Shown in pieces: positions 28,887-37,676 of a stretch of 51,880 bases of DNA. Within the stretch, counting starts at the first letter, position 1. Every line of letters starts with the position of its first letter. The stretch is taken from positions 1 to 51,880 of IMG/VR virus record IMGVR_UViG_3300044712_000960; one strand, written 5' to 3'. The translations under genes and the position numbers were made by a program. The notes under the pieces were generated by a model. That model was not told the DNA's origin and ran no database searches. It saw nothing but the letters and a program-made list of their open reading frames with translations. Source of the stretch: a virus.

Positions 28887-30677
28887 CTATGGACAAACGT
28901 ATTGTTGGGTCTTTACTCCGGTCCCGGCCCTGTGACCGGGCGGTGATAAATATTGTGCATGCCACTCCTGACAATCGTTATACCCGAATACCGCTCCCCA
29001 ACCAGCCAATATATCCCCAAACTCATGGTTGCCGTCTTCCGGCGGACCCTGGCAGCATGAGGCGCGGCCTTGGCCCCTGTTACATGCGTCAAAATAAATT
29101 TCGATCTCTGATCCATATTCGCAATTCTCGAACCCCAAATTATCGTCGCTAAACGGCCCCCATGTGGTTATCCAAACCCCATCAGGCAATCTGACTTGTT
29201 TTGTCGCTGTGCGCCCGCACTCGTCAGTTGCCGTTATGGTCCCGCCGCGCTCTCCGGGAGAACAGCCATTAATGCTGGTTATCTTGCCGGTTGTGTCGAT
29301 GGTCCCCTTATCGAACGACCATGATACTCCCCCGACCGGAGGGTCGCTATCGGTGATAGATGCGCAATAATACTGGCCGTTTACGGTCGCATCCGCAGCC
29401 CCGATTATCTGCAACTGAGCCAAAGTCTTGTTATAGGCAACCTGTACCGAATGGCCATAATTATCTTCTGCGGACACAGTAACGGGGGGACAGCAGCCAT
29501 TCATCGCCACAACCCTCGCCCCGTCGAAGGTAAGACAGTCACCCGAAAAGGTCACACCAGGACACATATTCCTGGCCTGATAGACGGCCCCGACATAGGG
29601 ATAGACCCCGATCAACTCAGGTTCGCCCGACCACTTCACCGGCAAATCCTCGTACTGTTGTTGTAGTGCGTCAATCGAATGGGAAGATGATTCGCTGGCG
29701 ACGATCTTGAGCGTGGCGTAAACCGGCTGATTGCCATTAAAATCCCTCCCTATAGGCCATTCGCCGCTTTTGGAGATGTTCCAGTCGCTACCGGAGATGG
29801 TCGTAAACAGGTTCCCGTAGCCGGAGCCGATAATGTCGAACCTGGCCGAGTAGCTGGAATCTTCTTCCTCTGTCACGACCAACATGGTCCCACCGTTTAC
29901 GGCCTGATCCCCCAGGCTGTTAAAATACCACGGCAGGCTCGGACGCTCACCGCGCCGGTAGCCTATCCGCACATCCCCGCGCCACACCTCATCATAAAAC
30001 CCGCCTGTTTCGCCATCAGGGTTCGTAATCCCGGCATAATCGAAACTGACGATGGCGATAAGCGCACCCTTATGGACGGCACAGCCGCAAACCTTCCCAC
30101 CTGCAAACTCTTTAAGAAGCTCCCCGGACTGGTAAATCAGCCCACGGAACGGCGTATAATGGGAAATCTCCAGGCCGTCCACCATCTCCATATAATCAAA
30201 CTCGGTGTAGCCCGATAAACTGAGCAGGGAATCCAGCGGGAAGACCCTGGAGAACGGCCCCCGGAACGTCAGCACATTATTATTAGGCCCGGCCCAATCC
30301 AGGTTGCCGTAATTCTCGACATCCGTTGTAACCTCCCATGCGGCAGCTTCCACACTTAAAACCCTGCTGCCATGGTCGTCATCTACGAGCGGATAGGTAT
30401 GAATGCCAGGGATATTGGCCCCGGCTGGCGTGGTGCCTCCTTGTCGGATAGTGTCGCGTGGATGGCAGATAAAGCCTACCTGCAAACCTTCAATCCTTAT
30501 CAGGTCCCCCGCATCCGACGAAACCACGTAAATAATGGCATTGTCTACCTGTGTAGGCCCCCATGCCAACGTCGATTTGTCGGTGACAAGTCTTCTCCTG
30601 GTCAGGTTTCCCAGAATTTTGTCGGCGTAGGGAAGGTACTCGTCGCCGCCGTTTATCTGTTTATTACAGAAGGTCAT
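28887..30677 (-). CDS. Tail fibre or receptor-binding protein with Ig-like repeat
   Basis: The 596-residue beta-rich protein contains a bacterial Ig-like (BIG2-type) segment in its C-terminal half (GVSWSFDKGTIDTTGKITSI ... GTITATDECG). Several Cys-rich turns (NGCCPP, NGCSPGE, QCER-like CNRGQG) are present. Such proteins decorate phage tails or bind host surfaces. Its start overlaps the 30674 gene end by ATGA. Confidence 0.6.
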   Translation of the reverse strand: MTFCNKQINGGDEYLPYADKILGNLTRRRLVTDKSTLAWGPTQVDNAIIYVVSSDAGDLIRIEGLQVGFICHPRDTIRQGGTTPAGANIPGIHTYPLVDDDHGSRVLSVEAAAWEVTTDVENYGNLDWAGPNNNVLTFRGPFSRVFPLDSLLSLSGYTEFDYMEMVDGLEISHYTPFRGLIYQSGELLKEFAGGKVCGCAVHKGALIAIVSFDYAGITNPDGETGGFYDEVWRGDVRIGYRRGERPSLPWYFNSLGDQAVNGGTMLVVTEEEDSSYSARFDIIGSGYGNLFTTISGSDWNISKSGEWPIGRDFNGNQPVYATLKIVASESSSHSIDALQQQYEDLPVKWSGEPELIGVYPYVGAVYQARNMCPGVTFSGDCLTFDGARVVAMNGCCPPVTVSAEDNYGHSVQVAYNKTLAQLQIIGAADATVNGQYYCASITDSDPPVGGVSWSFDKGTIDTTGKITSINGCSPGERGGTITATDECGRTATKQVRLPDGVWITTWGPFSDDNLGFENCEYGSEIEIYFDACNRGQGRASCCQGPPEDGNHEFGDILAGWGAVFGYNDCQEWHAQYLSPPGHRAGTGVKTQQYVCP

Positions 30678-31915
30678 TGTGGTGTCCGCGTTTTTAGGTC
30701 AGCGGAGATATCGAAAATATGGAGCGGCGTTACCGCATCGTCGCCGTATATGGTCACAATAAGACCATCGGCGGAGACAACCGCCTTGTTGCCCGCAAGC
30801 TGCCGGGAAAGTTTCGCCTCGTCCCTGGCCTCTTCCAACATGGCTGCTTGCCCTGCTGTGATCCCAGGAACCGCCGTAAGGTACTGGAGATTGTCAATCA
30901 ACGCAGCCCTGGCATTGGAAAGCCTGGTTAGGAGCGTCTGCATGTCGGTGTTGGTGGAGAGCCCGGCCACAGCAGTCGTAATCGCGTCTATCTCCGCATC
31001 CAGGCGGGCAAGGCCATAAGCGGCGTTCTGGATCGCATTCAGGATAAGGACAACGGTAGCATTATCAGGAGCGGTGTAATTAGCGGCCAAAAGCGGAGTA
31101 GTAGGGATTGAGCCAATGGGCGCATTGAGATTGTTTAGCCTTACGTCATCGACAAGAAGTGGGTTGGTGGGTATCGAATTGACCGATGTTTGCGATGCCG
31201 CTGTCTTGGCCGCGTCATAGGCCGCTGTCAGGGCATACCCGGCCTTGTCCTCAACCACCTTTGCATCCACCTTGAGGGTGGCGGAAAGGTCCTGTGCGTC
31301 CGAAGATATCTTCACGGCATTATCGGCCCCGACAACGAGATCCCTGAGCTTGGCCCCGAACGTGTTGACCAGGATACCGACCGCAGCCGTCGCCTGGTTC
31401 CATATCGCCAAAACGCCAGCCGCCGACAGGCTGTAACCTGACTTGTCGTTGTTCGTCCCGACAGTCACGGGGGTTGTAACGCTGGCGACCGACCCGCCCA
31501 CGTTGCCGGTAACGCTTAATACCGGCCCACCGCTATAGGTTGAACGGCTGGAAACCGACGCATCCAGGTAGGCGAGTTTCGTGCTGTTTGAGTCCATCTC
31601 CTGCCTGATTTGAATAACGGACGGTGGGCTTGCTGCCTGGCTCATGGCCGCGTCAAGGGCTGTGGTGTCGCAGGCTATGACCTCACCCGAAGGAAGAACC
31701 GCCTCCTGTATATATGGCCCGCCAGATGGAAGCGTGAGATCGACAACATAGAGGCTTGTGCCGTCGCCGTTCGCGGACTCACTATAGTTGATCTTTGTGT
31801 CGGCGCTTTCGCTGGCGTCCCATTCCAGATTCGTGAAATCCCAATACTGCCGTGCTGCATTGCGGAGCCTTACAAACGGAGCAGCGGAAGAATCATATTC
31901 GCAGAATGATAACAT
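30674..31915 (-). CDS. Virion protein with repeated KSGYSL/KAGYAL units
   Basis: The 413-residue product begins with a beta-type domain (about 1-75). It continues with repeated segments (DKSGYSLSAAG, DKAGYALTAAYD, SIPTNPLL/SIPTTPLL) typical of phage tail-fibre shafts. A helical stretch and a final VSADGLIVTIYGDD domain follow. Likely a tail fibre or head-fibre component. Confidence 0.6.
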   Translation of the reverse strand: MLSFCEYDSSAAPFVRLRNAARQYWDFTNLEWDASESADTKINYSESANGDGTSLYVVDLTLPSGGPYIQEAVLPSGEVIACDTTALDAAMSQAASPPSVIQIRQEMDSNSTKLAYLDASVSSRSTYSGGPVLSVTGNVGGSVASVTTPVTVGTNNDKSGYSLSAAGVLAIWNQATAAVGILVNTFGAKLRDLVVGADNAVKISSDAQDLSATLKVDAKVVEDKAGYALTAAYDAAKTAASQTSVNSIPTNPLLVDDVRLNNLNAPIGSIPTTPLLAANYTAPDNATVVLILNAIQNAAYGLARLDAEIDAITTAVAGLSTNTDMQTLLTRLSNARAALIDNLQYLTAVPGITAGQAAMLEEARDEAKLSRQLAGNKAVVSADGLIVTIYGDDAVTPLHIFDISADLKTRTPQ

Positions 31916-31924
31916 ATGCGCTCC

Positions 31925-32506
31925 TTAACATAAGCGGCGAATTAATACTCGACCGGATTGGGCAAATGGTATTATCAGGGTCCCAAGAGACTTCCAGAGG
32001 GTCGTATAGTCCTCCCACGCCGATGTTGCGTCCATCTGGTAATACGCAGGGCCGGTGAACGCCACGGCAATACGGGAGAAAAGGGCTTTGGCCTTTCGGT
32101 ACGTCGATATGTGGGTTACAGCATGGTGGACAACCCCCTCCGCGATGTAAAAGTAATTCTGCGTCGCCGTATACGCAGCCGGGTTTCCGCCATACAAGAG
32201 GTACTGCTTGTGCATTCTTACAGCATTGGTGGCGGTTACGACATTGTTCGGCAATAGTTGAATAGGACCATTGCTGCTTGTGGCAACGGAGCGGTCGCCG
32301 CTCAGAATCATCTGATACTCGGCCCACTCGTCCACCGGAACCTCAATGTTCAACGGCAGGGTCGTGGCACTCTTGTAATATAGAACAGCGGACTCGCCAA
32401 TTCTCAACGGATAGTCTGTATTTAGCCCGGTCAGGTCTGTCAGGAAAGGCAAATCGAGAGGTTTGTCGCCTGGAGCTCTACAACCCTGCAAGAGTCCTGA
32501 GTTCAT
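31925..32506 (-). CDS. Virion structural protein, unknown
   Basis: The 193-residue product has a mixed alpha/beta composition. Its ATG overlaps the stop of the 32506-32889 gene, suggesting coupling. Similar genes lie beside fibre proteins in podoviruses. No motif recognised. Confidence 0.5.
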   Translation of the reverse strand: MNSGLLQGCRAPGDKPLDLPFLTDLTGLNTDYPLRIGESAVLYYKSATTLPLNIEVPVDEWAEYQMILSGDRSVATSSNGPIQLLPNNVVTATNAVRMHKQYLLYGGNPAAYTATQNYFYIAEGVVHHAVTHISTYRKAKALFSRIAVAFTGPAYYQMDATSAWEDYTTLWKSLGTLIIPFAQSGRVLIRRLC

Positions 32507-32889
32507 CAGATGTCTCCCGCCCGTGTCCCCAGGATGTTGAACGTCTCGGCGTTATGGGTTGAGGCCCGGAGCTTCCAGTTCGCTTTCAGGATCAGGGACA
32601 GATTCCGCAACGTCGCCGACCAGACGGCTACGGTAGATGAGGGCGTTGCCGCTGTAACCAAAATCTCCCTCCATAGCCAGGTATTTGTCCCATCGGATAT
32701 GAAAAGCCTTACGACCCCCGCCGTTGTTGTCCCGGCTGCGACGATATCAATATCGTCGATCCTCGTCCCGTTTGCGCCCCCGGTGCAAACATCAACGATT
32801 GTGCCGGAGCCATCCCGGTTGGTGTTGGCGACGCCCACCTGGGCCATAAATGTTGCAGGAGTTGAGGCATATTGCGCTTGAGTGGACAT
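32506..32889 (-). CDS. Conserved virion protein, unknown
   Basis: The 127-residue product, beginning MSTQAQYASTPATFMAQVG, is of a type often seen in phage structural modules (DGSGTIVDVCTGGANGTRID; VRLFISDGTNTWLWREI). A small beta-sandwich decoration or fibre-base protein is likely. Confidence 0.55.
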   Translation of the reverse strand: MSTQAQYASTPATFMAQVGVANTNRDGSGTIVDVCTGGANGTRIDDIDIVAAGTTTAGVVRLFISDGTNTWLWREILVTAATPSSTVAVWSATLRNLSLILKANWKLRASTHNAETFNILGTRAGDI

Positions 32890-33264
32890 CTAAATCACCC
32901 CCATGTTTTGATAAACGTAATCCGGCAATCCGTTTGACGCCGTGACATTTGTAAGCTGCGACCCGTCCACTGCCGGGAGCTTCGCGCTGCCGTCCAGTTG
33001 CACAAGGTTGTTAGCAGCCGTTCCAACCGCATAACCGTCAACTATGACATCTCCCGTCGTACCCGACCATTTCGGGACCATGTTGTTTGTGGAAAGCGCG
33101 GCCTTTTTCACCTGGGCGGCATTAGTTACATTGGACAGGCCCACCAGTGTCTTGTCTACCGTCACAAACTCCCAGGCGTTTCCCGCGCTGCGCCGGAGAA
33201 ACTTGCTCGTAGCCGTTGGCAGGAGGGCCTTTATATCAGTTAACCACTTGGGCAATGCGAACAT
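32890..33264 (-). CDS. Tail fibre fragment-like protein
   Basis: The 124-residue product carries motifs typical of phage fibre shafts and tips: TLVGLSNVTNAAQVKKAALS and NNLVQLDGSAKLPAVDGSQL. It starts with a helix that could anchor to the previous protein. Probably a short fibre subunit. Confidence 0.65.
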   Translation of the reverse strand: MFALPKWLTDIKALLPTATSKFLRRSAGNAWEFVTVDKTLVGLSNVTNAAQVKKAALSTNNMVPKWSGTTGDVIVDGYAVGTAANNLVQLDGSAKLPAVDGSQLTNVTASNGLPDYVYQNMGVI

Positions 33265-33266
33265 GG

Positions 33267-33815
33267 TCAGTAGTCCTTGATATCTTTCGTGTCGTCATCG
33301 GACACAGTGAAAGATTTGTCGAAATAGATCACCCCGTCGGACCCGGCTATGGTGATATTCACATCCGCGCCTTTATCGGGTGTCAGGGTAAAGAGCCCGT
33401 TTGCGTTCACGGTGGCGGTCTTAACCACCGGCTCCAGGACCAGGCCGTTTTCCAGGGTGTCTCGCTGGATCGTCATGGTTACGGTGTCGCCCACCGACCA
33501 GACAGCGGAAGCGAACTCCTTGACCGTACCGAAAAGGGTCTGAAGGACCGCGCTCGACGGCATGGGCGGGAGGATCGCTCCGAAATCGCTTTCTCTCCCC
33601 CCGGCGCTGACGCATTTGATCTGCTGGTAATGGGAAGAATCAGCCGCCGCAACAGTCCAGGAATAAACACCATCAACCTCAGTAAGGGCTGACAGAAGGG
33701 ACGAAGAGAGAAGGGTGAAGGTGATCCCGTCCGCCGAATCGTACCATCTGACGCTTACCGCCGCCGCCTCGCCAGCTTCCGGGGTGGGAACCGTGAAATT
33801 TATCGTTGCCGACAT
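33267..33815 (-). CDS. Virion protein with beta-sandwich-like domains
   Basis: The 182-residue product has a first half resembling a fibronectin/Ig-like strand pattern (VSVRWYDSADGITFTLL; YSWTVAA). The second half has TVTMTIQRDTLENGL and a terminal VSDDDTKDIKDY. Likely a decoration or fibre-support protein. ATG 33815 follows AAGGAG. Confidence 0.5.
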   Translation of the reverse strand: MSATINFTVPTPEAGEAAAVSVRWYDSADGITFTLLSSSLLSALTEVDGVYSWTVAAADSSHYQQIKCVSAGGRESDFGAILPPMPSSAVLQTLFGTVKEFASAVWSVGDTVTMTIQRDTLENGLVLEPVVKTATVNANGLFTLTPDKGADVNITIAGSDGVIYFDKSFTVSDDDTKDIKDY

Positions 33816-33824
33816 GATTACTCC

Positions 33825-33992
33825 TTATGAATAGGCGAGGTCTTGAACCTCTACCGTTCTATTCTCAACGACATAGAAAAGGCTGGAAATCTCCTGGACC
33901 CGGCTGGCATACGACAGTCCAGACACATCCGGGGGAGGGTTTTCGTATACGGCAACCATGCCGCTGTTTAAGAGCCAATCCGGGTAGATCAT
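33825..33992 (-). CDS. Small structural-module protein, 55 aa
   Basis: The frame starts MIYPDWLLNSGMVAVYENPP and ends QDLAYS. GAGGGAA lies just before ATG 33992. It fills the gap between the long helical protein and the 33267-33815 gene. Unknown function, but composition and signals support a real gene. Confidence 0.6.
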   Translation of the reverse strand: MIYPDWLLNSGMVAVYENPPPDVSGLSYASRVQEISSLFYVVENRTVEVQDLAYS

Positions 33993-34033
33993 ATTCCCTC
34001 ATCGCCTTTTGGTCTGAACATGCCCTTACCTCC

Positions 34034-35206
34034 CTACTGCTTGCTGATTTGAAGAGTCGAAACCATCTGTGTGAGCCCAAGGACAAGGTTCTTATAATAA
34101 TCCGCCTGGGTCTTGGCTGCGTCCACGCGGTTCCCGTTATTCATCACAAGCTCTTGGATATCCGCCTTGCCGCGCTCGGTCAGGGTGTTTACATTGGTCT
34201 TCCATATCTCGATCTGCGCCAGGGCCTCACGTTCGGCAGCGGAAAGGAGAAGCTCGTTGGAACGGATGGAAATGCCCGCCTCAGCTTCAGCCAGTGTCGT
34301 TTCAGACCTTACCCTGATCTCTTCGCCGCTGGCAAGGGCCTTGAATACATCGAGTTTGACCTCTTTTTCAACCAGAACGCGGGTCTTGTACGCCTCGTAA
34401 TCGGCCAGAATTTTCTGGATGTCGGCCTGGAGGCGCTTCACTTCCTTGTCCACCAAGGTATTAACCTCATCGAGAATCAACTTCTGCATGGAGTAGTATA
34501 GTTGCCATACCGTAGCCTGGAGGTTTGATTTGATCTGTGTAAGGCTAACCCCCTGGTTGAGTGCGGCAACCGTCATCTGGTGGGCCTTGTCAGCAAGAAT
34601 TTCGGTGATCTTGTTGTTGAGGGTATCCCCGTCATCCTGATATTTCTTCCTATGCTCCGCCTCGGCTGCATCATGGATGGAAGTAGCAACCGGCCAGCCG
34701 CTCATGGCGTTCTCGTTGCGAACACGTAGAAGAACATCATCGAGGCTTTGCAGCCTTCTCGCCCGGTTCTGAGCCCACAATGCCGCCTGAACATCGTTGC
34801 TGATCCCCGGACCTCCTGAGTCAATCAACCCCATGATGGTGTCGGCTAGATCAATGATTTCGCCGCTTATGGCCGAGGGGTCGTAGGATGCCGGATCGAA
34901 TCCTGCCAGAGCCGCATTTGCAGCCGTCATGTCGATAGGATCGGGAGAAGCGATTATCGGTATTGTTTCGGACAAAACCGGCGTATCAGGGGCATCGTAG
35001 GGCGCAACCGTGTCCATGGTGATATTGGCCGGGGTGAAGTGGACAAGGGCGTCACCTTCCGCAAAGGCGGGAATTGCACTGAAATAGAAATGAGAGATAT
35101 ATCCCTGTGCAGTCGCCTTCAGGTCATCAGCAGCGGCAGAAGCCGCACTTTGAATATCGGATATCTTCCCCTGGACATAAGTTGTAAAGGCATCAATGTC
35201 GGCCAT
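34034..35206 (-). CDS. Long helical virion protein (paralogue of 25799-26803)
   Basis: The 390-residue product has a short helical N-terminus and a Pro/Ala-rich linker (TPANITMDTVAPYDAPDTPV). A coiled coil runs over the last two-thirds (about 140-385). Layout and motifs (ALWAQNRARRL, YYSMQKLILDEVNTLVDKEV) parallel the 25799-26803 protein. Probably part of an internal core or ejection apparatus. It overlaps the previous gene stop by one base. Confidence 0.6.
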   Translation of the reverse strand: MADIDAFTTYVQGKISDIQSAASAAADDLKATAQGYISHFYFSAIPAFAEGDALVHFTPANITMDTVAPYDAPDTPVLSETIPIIASPDPIDMTAANAALAGFDPASYDPSAISGEIIDLADTIMGLIDSGGPGISNDVQAALWAQNRARRLQSLDDVLLRVRNENAMSGWPVATSIHDAAEAEHRKKYQDDGDTLNNKITEILADKAHQMTVAALNQGVSLTQIKSNLQATVWQLYYSMQKLILDEVNTLVDKEVKRLQADIQKILADYEAYKTRVLVEKEVKLDVFKALASGEEIRVRSETTLAEAEAGISIRSNELLLSAAEREALAQIEIWKTNVNTLTERGKADIQELVMNNGNRVDAAKTQADYYKNLVLGLTQMVSTLQISKQ

Positions 35207-36597
35207 TATCTTACTCTCCTCTGTGTAGCCACAACATCAAGCTCCGTCTGTTGGATATAGAAATCACAGCCGTTCCGGTTTCTCCAACCGATCTGCGCCA
35301 CTCCGCCCTTGACACCCTTGGCCAGCGGCACCCTCTTCTTATGGACGCCTACCCGGCCCTTGGCGTAATCAACTCGGTAGGTCGATGCCGTCTTTTCATC
35401 CACCGCAAGGGTAAAATCCAACTCACCCTGGCAGCGGGTAGTAATCCAGGCGTCCGGGAAATACTTCTGCAACTCGCTTCCGCAATTATTCACGCCTGAG
35501 GACCAACTTGCATTAATATGAGCCCCGGCGTCGGTCTTGCCGGTAAACTCGAATATCCCGGATGAATTGCAGCCGAAATAACGCCCCTGGTGGCAGACAA
35601 CCGACTTGAAGTTATACCCCGAATAGGTGGCCGTCCCGTTGGTCTTGAGATTCATCACTCTGCCGGTGTAGTTCGCGCCGTCATTAAGGAGTACCAGATA
35701 GTGATAAAGGTCATTTGAAGACTTCCTGACAACCGCCGTGCCGGATGTATAAGACGCTCCGGGAGCGTCCTTGTCCTGGGTCACATTGAGAAAGATCCCG
35801 TCATTGAGGCCGTGGCAGATACCTACAGGGGTTGTGATTGCCACCATGTTGCCATTCACATTCTCCAGCCCGGTCAGGTCCGATTTGAACCTTACGGCGG
35901 TCCCTGGTATGGCCGGATGGTGAAAAACCTCCCTTACCGCGCCCGGAGCCAGCCATTGAGGGGGTCCGTAACCGGCTAAAAACAGAAACCGTGTCGGGGT
36001 ACTGATATAGATGCCGTTATCCACCGGGGCAAAGAGTATAACCGGCTCACCCAATGGGAACCGGCATTGACGGTTATCCATCTGATCCACCGACTCAGGA
36101 TCGGTTACAACAAACCCGTCCGCCTGACCAATAAGGAGATGACCATTGAACACGCACATGGGGGAACCGGCAGGGGTCGCAACCTTGAACTCATCGGTGG
36201 GAGCCGTGAAAGCGTAATCCGCCCCGCCATAGACCTTGCGGATAGACGTTCCATCAGACCAGACAACAAGGCCGTTCACATAAACGAAATTGGCAGTCCC
36301 CGCCAGCAGCAGGCGGATGAAGGCTGATGAATAGTTGGTTGCGTTGAGAGATTTAAGGGAAGTCCCGTCCTGAAAAAGGAAAATATCGTCGTTGGCAAAC
36401 ATCGCGGAGACATTGCCGGTATACCTCTGAATGAAGCCCGGTCGCATGGAGCAACCGCCGTCATTATCAGGGTCCGCGTTGACCAGGGATACCCCTTCCG
36501 TGTAGACCGTCTGATGGACATTGGGGACAGGAGCGCCTACGTTGATGGGGTCATCAACCGTGTTCTGGCGATAGTGTTTATAGGTTACTGTAGCCAT
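35206..36597 (-). CDS. Podovirus tail hub or DNA-stabilisation-type protein
   Basis: The 463-residue product is a beta-rich, propeller-like protein (repeating FLFQDGTSL, VYVNGLVVWSDGTS, FNGHLLIGQADGF, ISTPTRFLFLAGYGPP). It follows the adaptor gene in the position held by tail hub or packaged-DNA stabilisation (P22 gp10-like) proteins. The name is inferred from position and repeat pattern. Confidence 0.6.
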   Translation of the reverse strand: MATVTYKHYRQNTVDDPINVGAPVPNVHQTVYTEGVSLVNADPDNDGGCSMRPGFIQRYTGNVSAMFANDDIFLFQDGTSLKSLNATNYSSAFIRLLLAGTANFVYVNGLVVWSDGTSIRKVYGGADYAFTAPTDEFKVATPAGSPMCVFNGHLLIGQADGFVVTDPESVDQMDNRQCRFPLGEPVILFAPVDNGIYISTPTRFLFLAGYGPPQWLAPGAVREVFHHPAIPGTAVRFKSDLTGLENVNGNMVAITTPVGICHGLNDGIFLNVTQDKDAPGASYTSGTAVVRKSSNDLYHYLVLLNDGANYTGRVMNLKTNGTATYSGYNFKSVVCHQGRYFGCNSSGIFEFTGKTDAGAHINASWSSGVNNCGSELQKYFPDAWITTRCQGELDFTLAVDEKTASTYRVDYAKGRVGVHKKRVPLAKGVKGGVAQIGWRNRNGCDFYIQQTELDVVATQRRVR

Positions 36598-37283
36598 CAG
36601 TAATAACCATCCGATATATATTGATCCGGAGTGAATTCCGGTATCTGCATGGCGTCGAAAACGTCAAGGGGGACCGCCGTCCGTTGGCCAAACTTCTGCT
36701 CAAACATGGCCAAGTGGACATTGGCCCGGTTTTTATCAAACAGTTCCGAATCCTGGTTGTTATAGACCTTGTGCTTCATCCACAAGATAAGCGACGGGTG
36801 ATGGACGGCATTGATCTCCGGTGAGTCGCCCGCCTTTGCCATGTCATTGAGTGGGCGTCTTACCACTGTCAGATTGAGCGTACCCGCCTCGGCGGGTTTT
36901 TTATACATCATAATCCGGCCGGTGTTCATTCCAGTCACGAACGCCAAGACTTCGCCCGATTGATCCTCCCATCCAGGCAGTCTCTCATCCATAATGGTAT
37001 GGCTCACCTTTGAGAGCGGCCTGGTTGCACCGGCCATCCTGCCCCGGAGGATAAGTAATATACGGGGATCGTAGGTATAAACAGCCAGCCCTGGTTCGAC
37101 AGTGATCCGGCACACGTCTGTGGATATGGAATCAACCAGAAGCCTGGCACGGATACACGCCTCAACCTCCGCCTCGTTGGCATAGGCCAGCAGCTGCCAA
37201 CCCTGCACCCTGCGCTGGCTATCGACACCGGTCTCATCATTGATTTCCCGGCGGCACGTGCGTTCCAGATCATCGAAGGTCAT
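36597..37283 (-). CDS. Head-tail adaptor (tail accessory) protein
   Basis: The 228-residue product starts MTFDDLERTCRREINDETGV, the N-terminal helix pattern of podovirus adaptor proteins (DUF6682-like). Its position between the capsid genes and the tail hub fits an adaptor attached below the portal. It overlaps both neighbours by a few bases. Confidence 0.65.
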   Translation of the reverse strand: MTFDDLERTCRREINDETGVDSQRRVQGWQLLAYANEAEVEACIRARLLVDSISTDVCRITVEPGLAVYTYDPRILLILRGRMAGATRPLSKVSHTIMDERLPGWEDQSGEVLAFVTGMNTGRIMMYKKPAEAGTLNLTVVRRPLNDMAKAGDSPEINAVHHPSLILWMKHKVYNNQDSELFDKNRANVHLAMFEQKFGQRTAVPLDVFDAMQIPEFTPDQYISDGYY

Positions 37284-37615
37284 TTCTTGCCGCCTTTTTT
37301 GCCGCCGCTATCCTGTGGGAAAAGGCTCTCAGATTCGCCGGGCTGTTCAACTTCAGGCGCCGGATCTATCTGGACTTCTGCACTCTCCTGTGTCATATTT
37401 TGGGATATCCGTTCGGAGAATTCTTCAAGGGTATGATCATCCATTAGGAATCCGCCGCTATCCTGTGATCCCGATGCATCCACTACCTCGAAGAAATGGT
37501 TCCCTTGCAGCCTCTTTATGGCGTTTTCGTCGGTCACATCCGGGGTTTGCCCTCCTGAGAAATCATAGCCAAACACCTTCATATTTTCCTTGTCACCGAT
37601 ATACCTGAATTTCAT
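37280..37615 (-). CDS. Small head-module protein
   Basis: The 111-residue product starts MKFRYIGDKENMKVFGYDFS and ends in a disordered Lys/Gly tail (GGKKGGKK). The first 50 residues look like a compact domain found next to capsid genes in many phages. AAGGAG precedes ATG 37615. It could be a head-completion or decoration factor. Confidence 0.6.
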   Translation of the reverse strand: MKFRYIGDKENMKVFGYDFSGGQTPDVTDENAIKRLQGNHFFEVVDASGSQDSGGFLMDDHTLEEFSERISQNMTQESAEVQIDPAPEVEQPGESESLFPQDSGGKKGGKK

Positions 37616-37630
37616 TGATCTCTCCTTAAC

Positions 37631-37658
37631 AAAGGGGGAGCGGTAGCACTCCCCCTTT
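37631..37658 (-). terminator. Hairpin after the capsid gene (attenuator)
   Basis: A perfect 10-bp stem (AAAGGGGGAG / CTCCCCCTTT) with an 8-nt loop lies just past the capsid stop. Only a short T tract (TTTGTT) follows on the minus strand, so partial termination or mRNA stabilisation is likely. Confidence 0.6.
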
Positions 37659-37676
37659 ATGCTATGGTGGTATTTA

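Noticed and set aside
33827-34501. 224-codon plus-strand frame
   Set aside because: Antisense shadow of the long helical virion protein; no start signal.
36882-36903. Plus-strand terminator-like hairpin (ACCCGCC/GGCGGGT plus T run)
   Set aside because: Lies inside the adaptor coding sequence, is antisense to all nearby transcription and is explained by codons for KPAEAGT.
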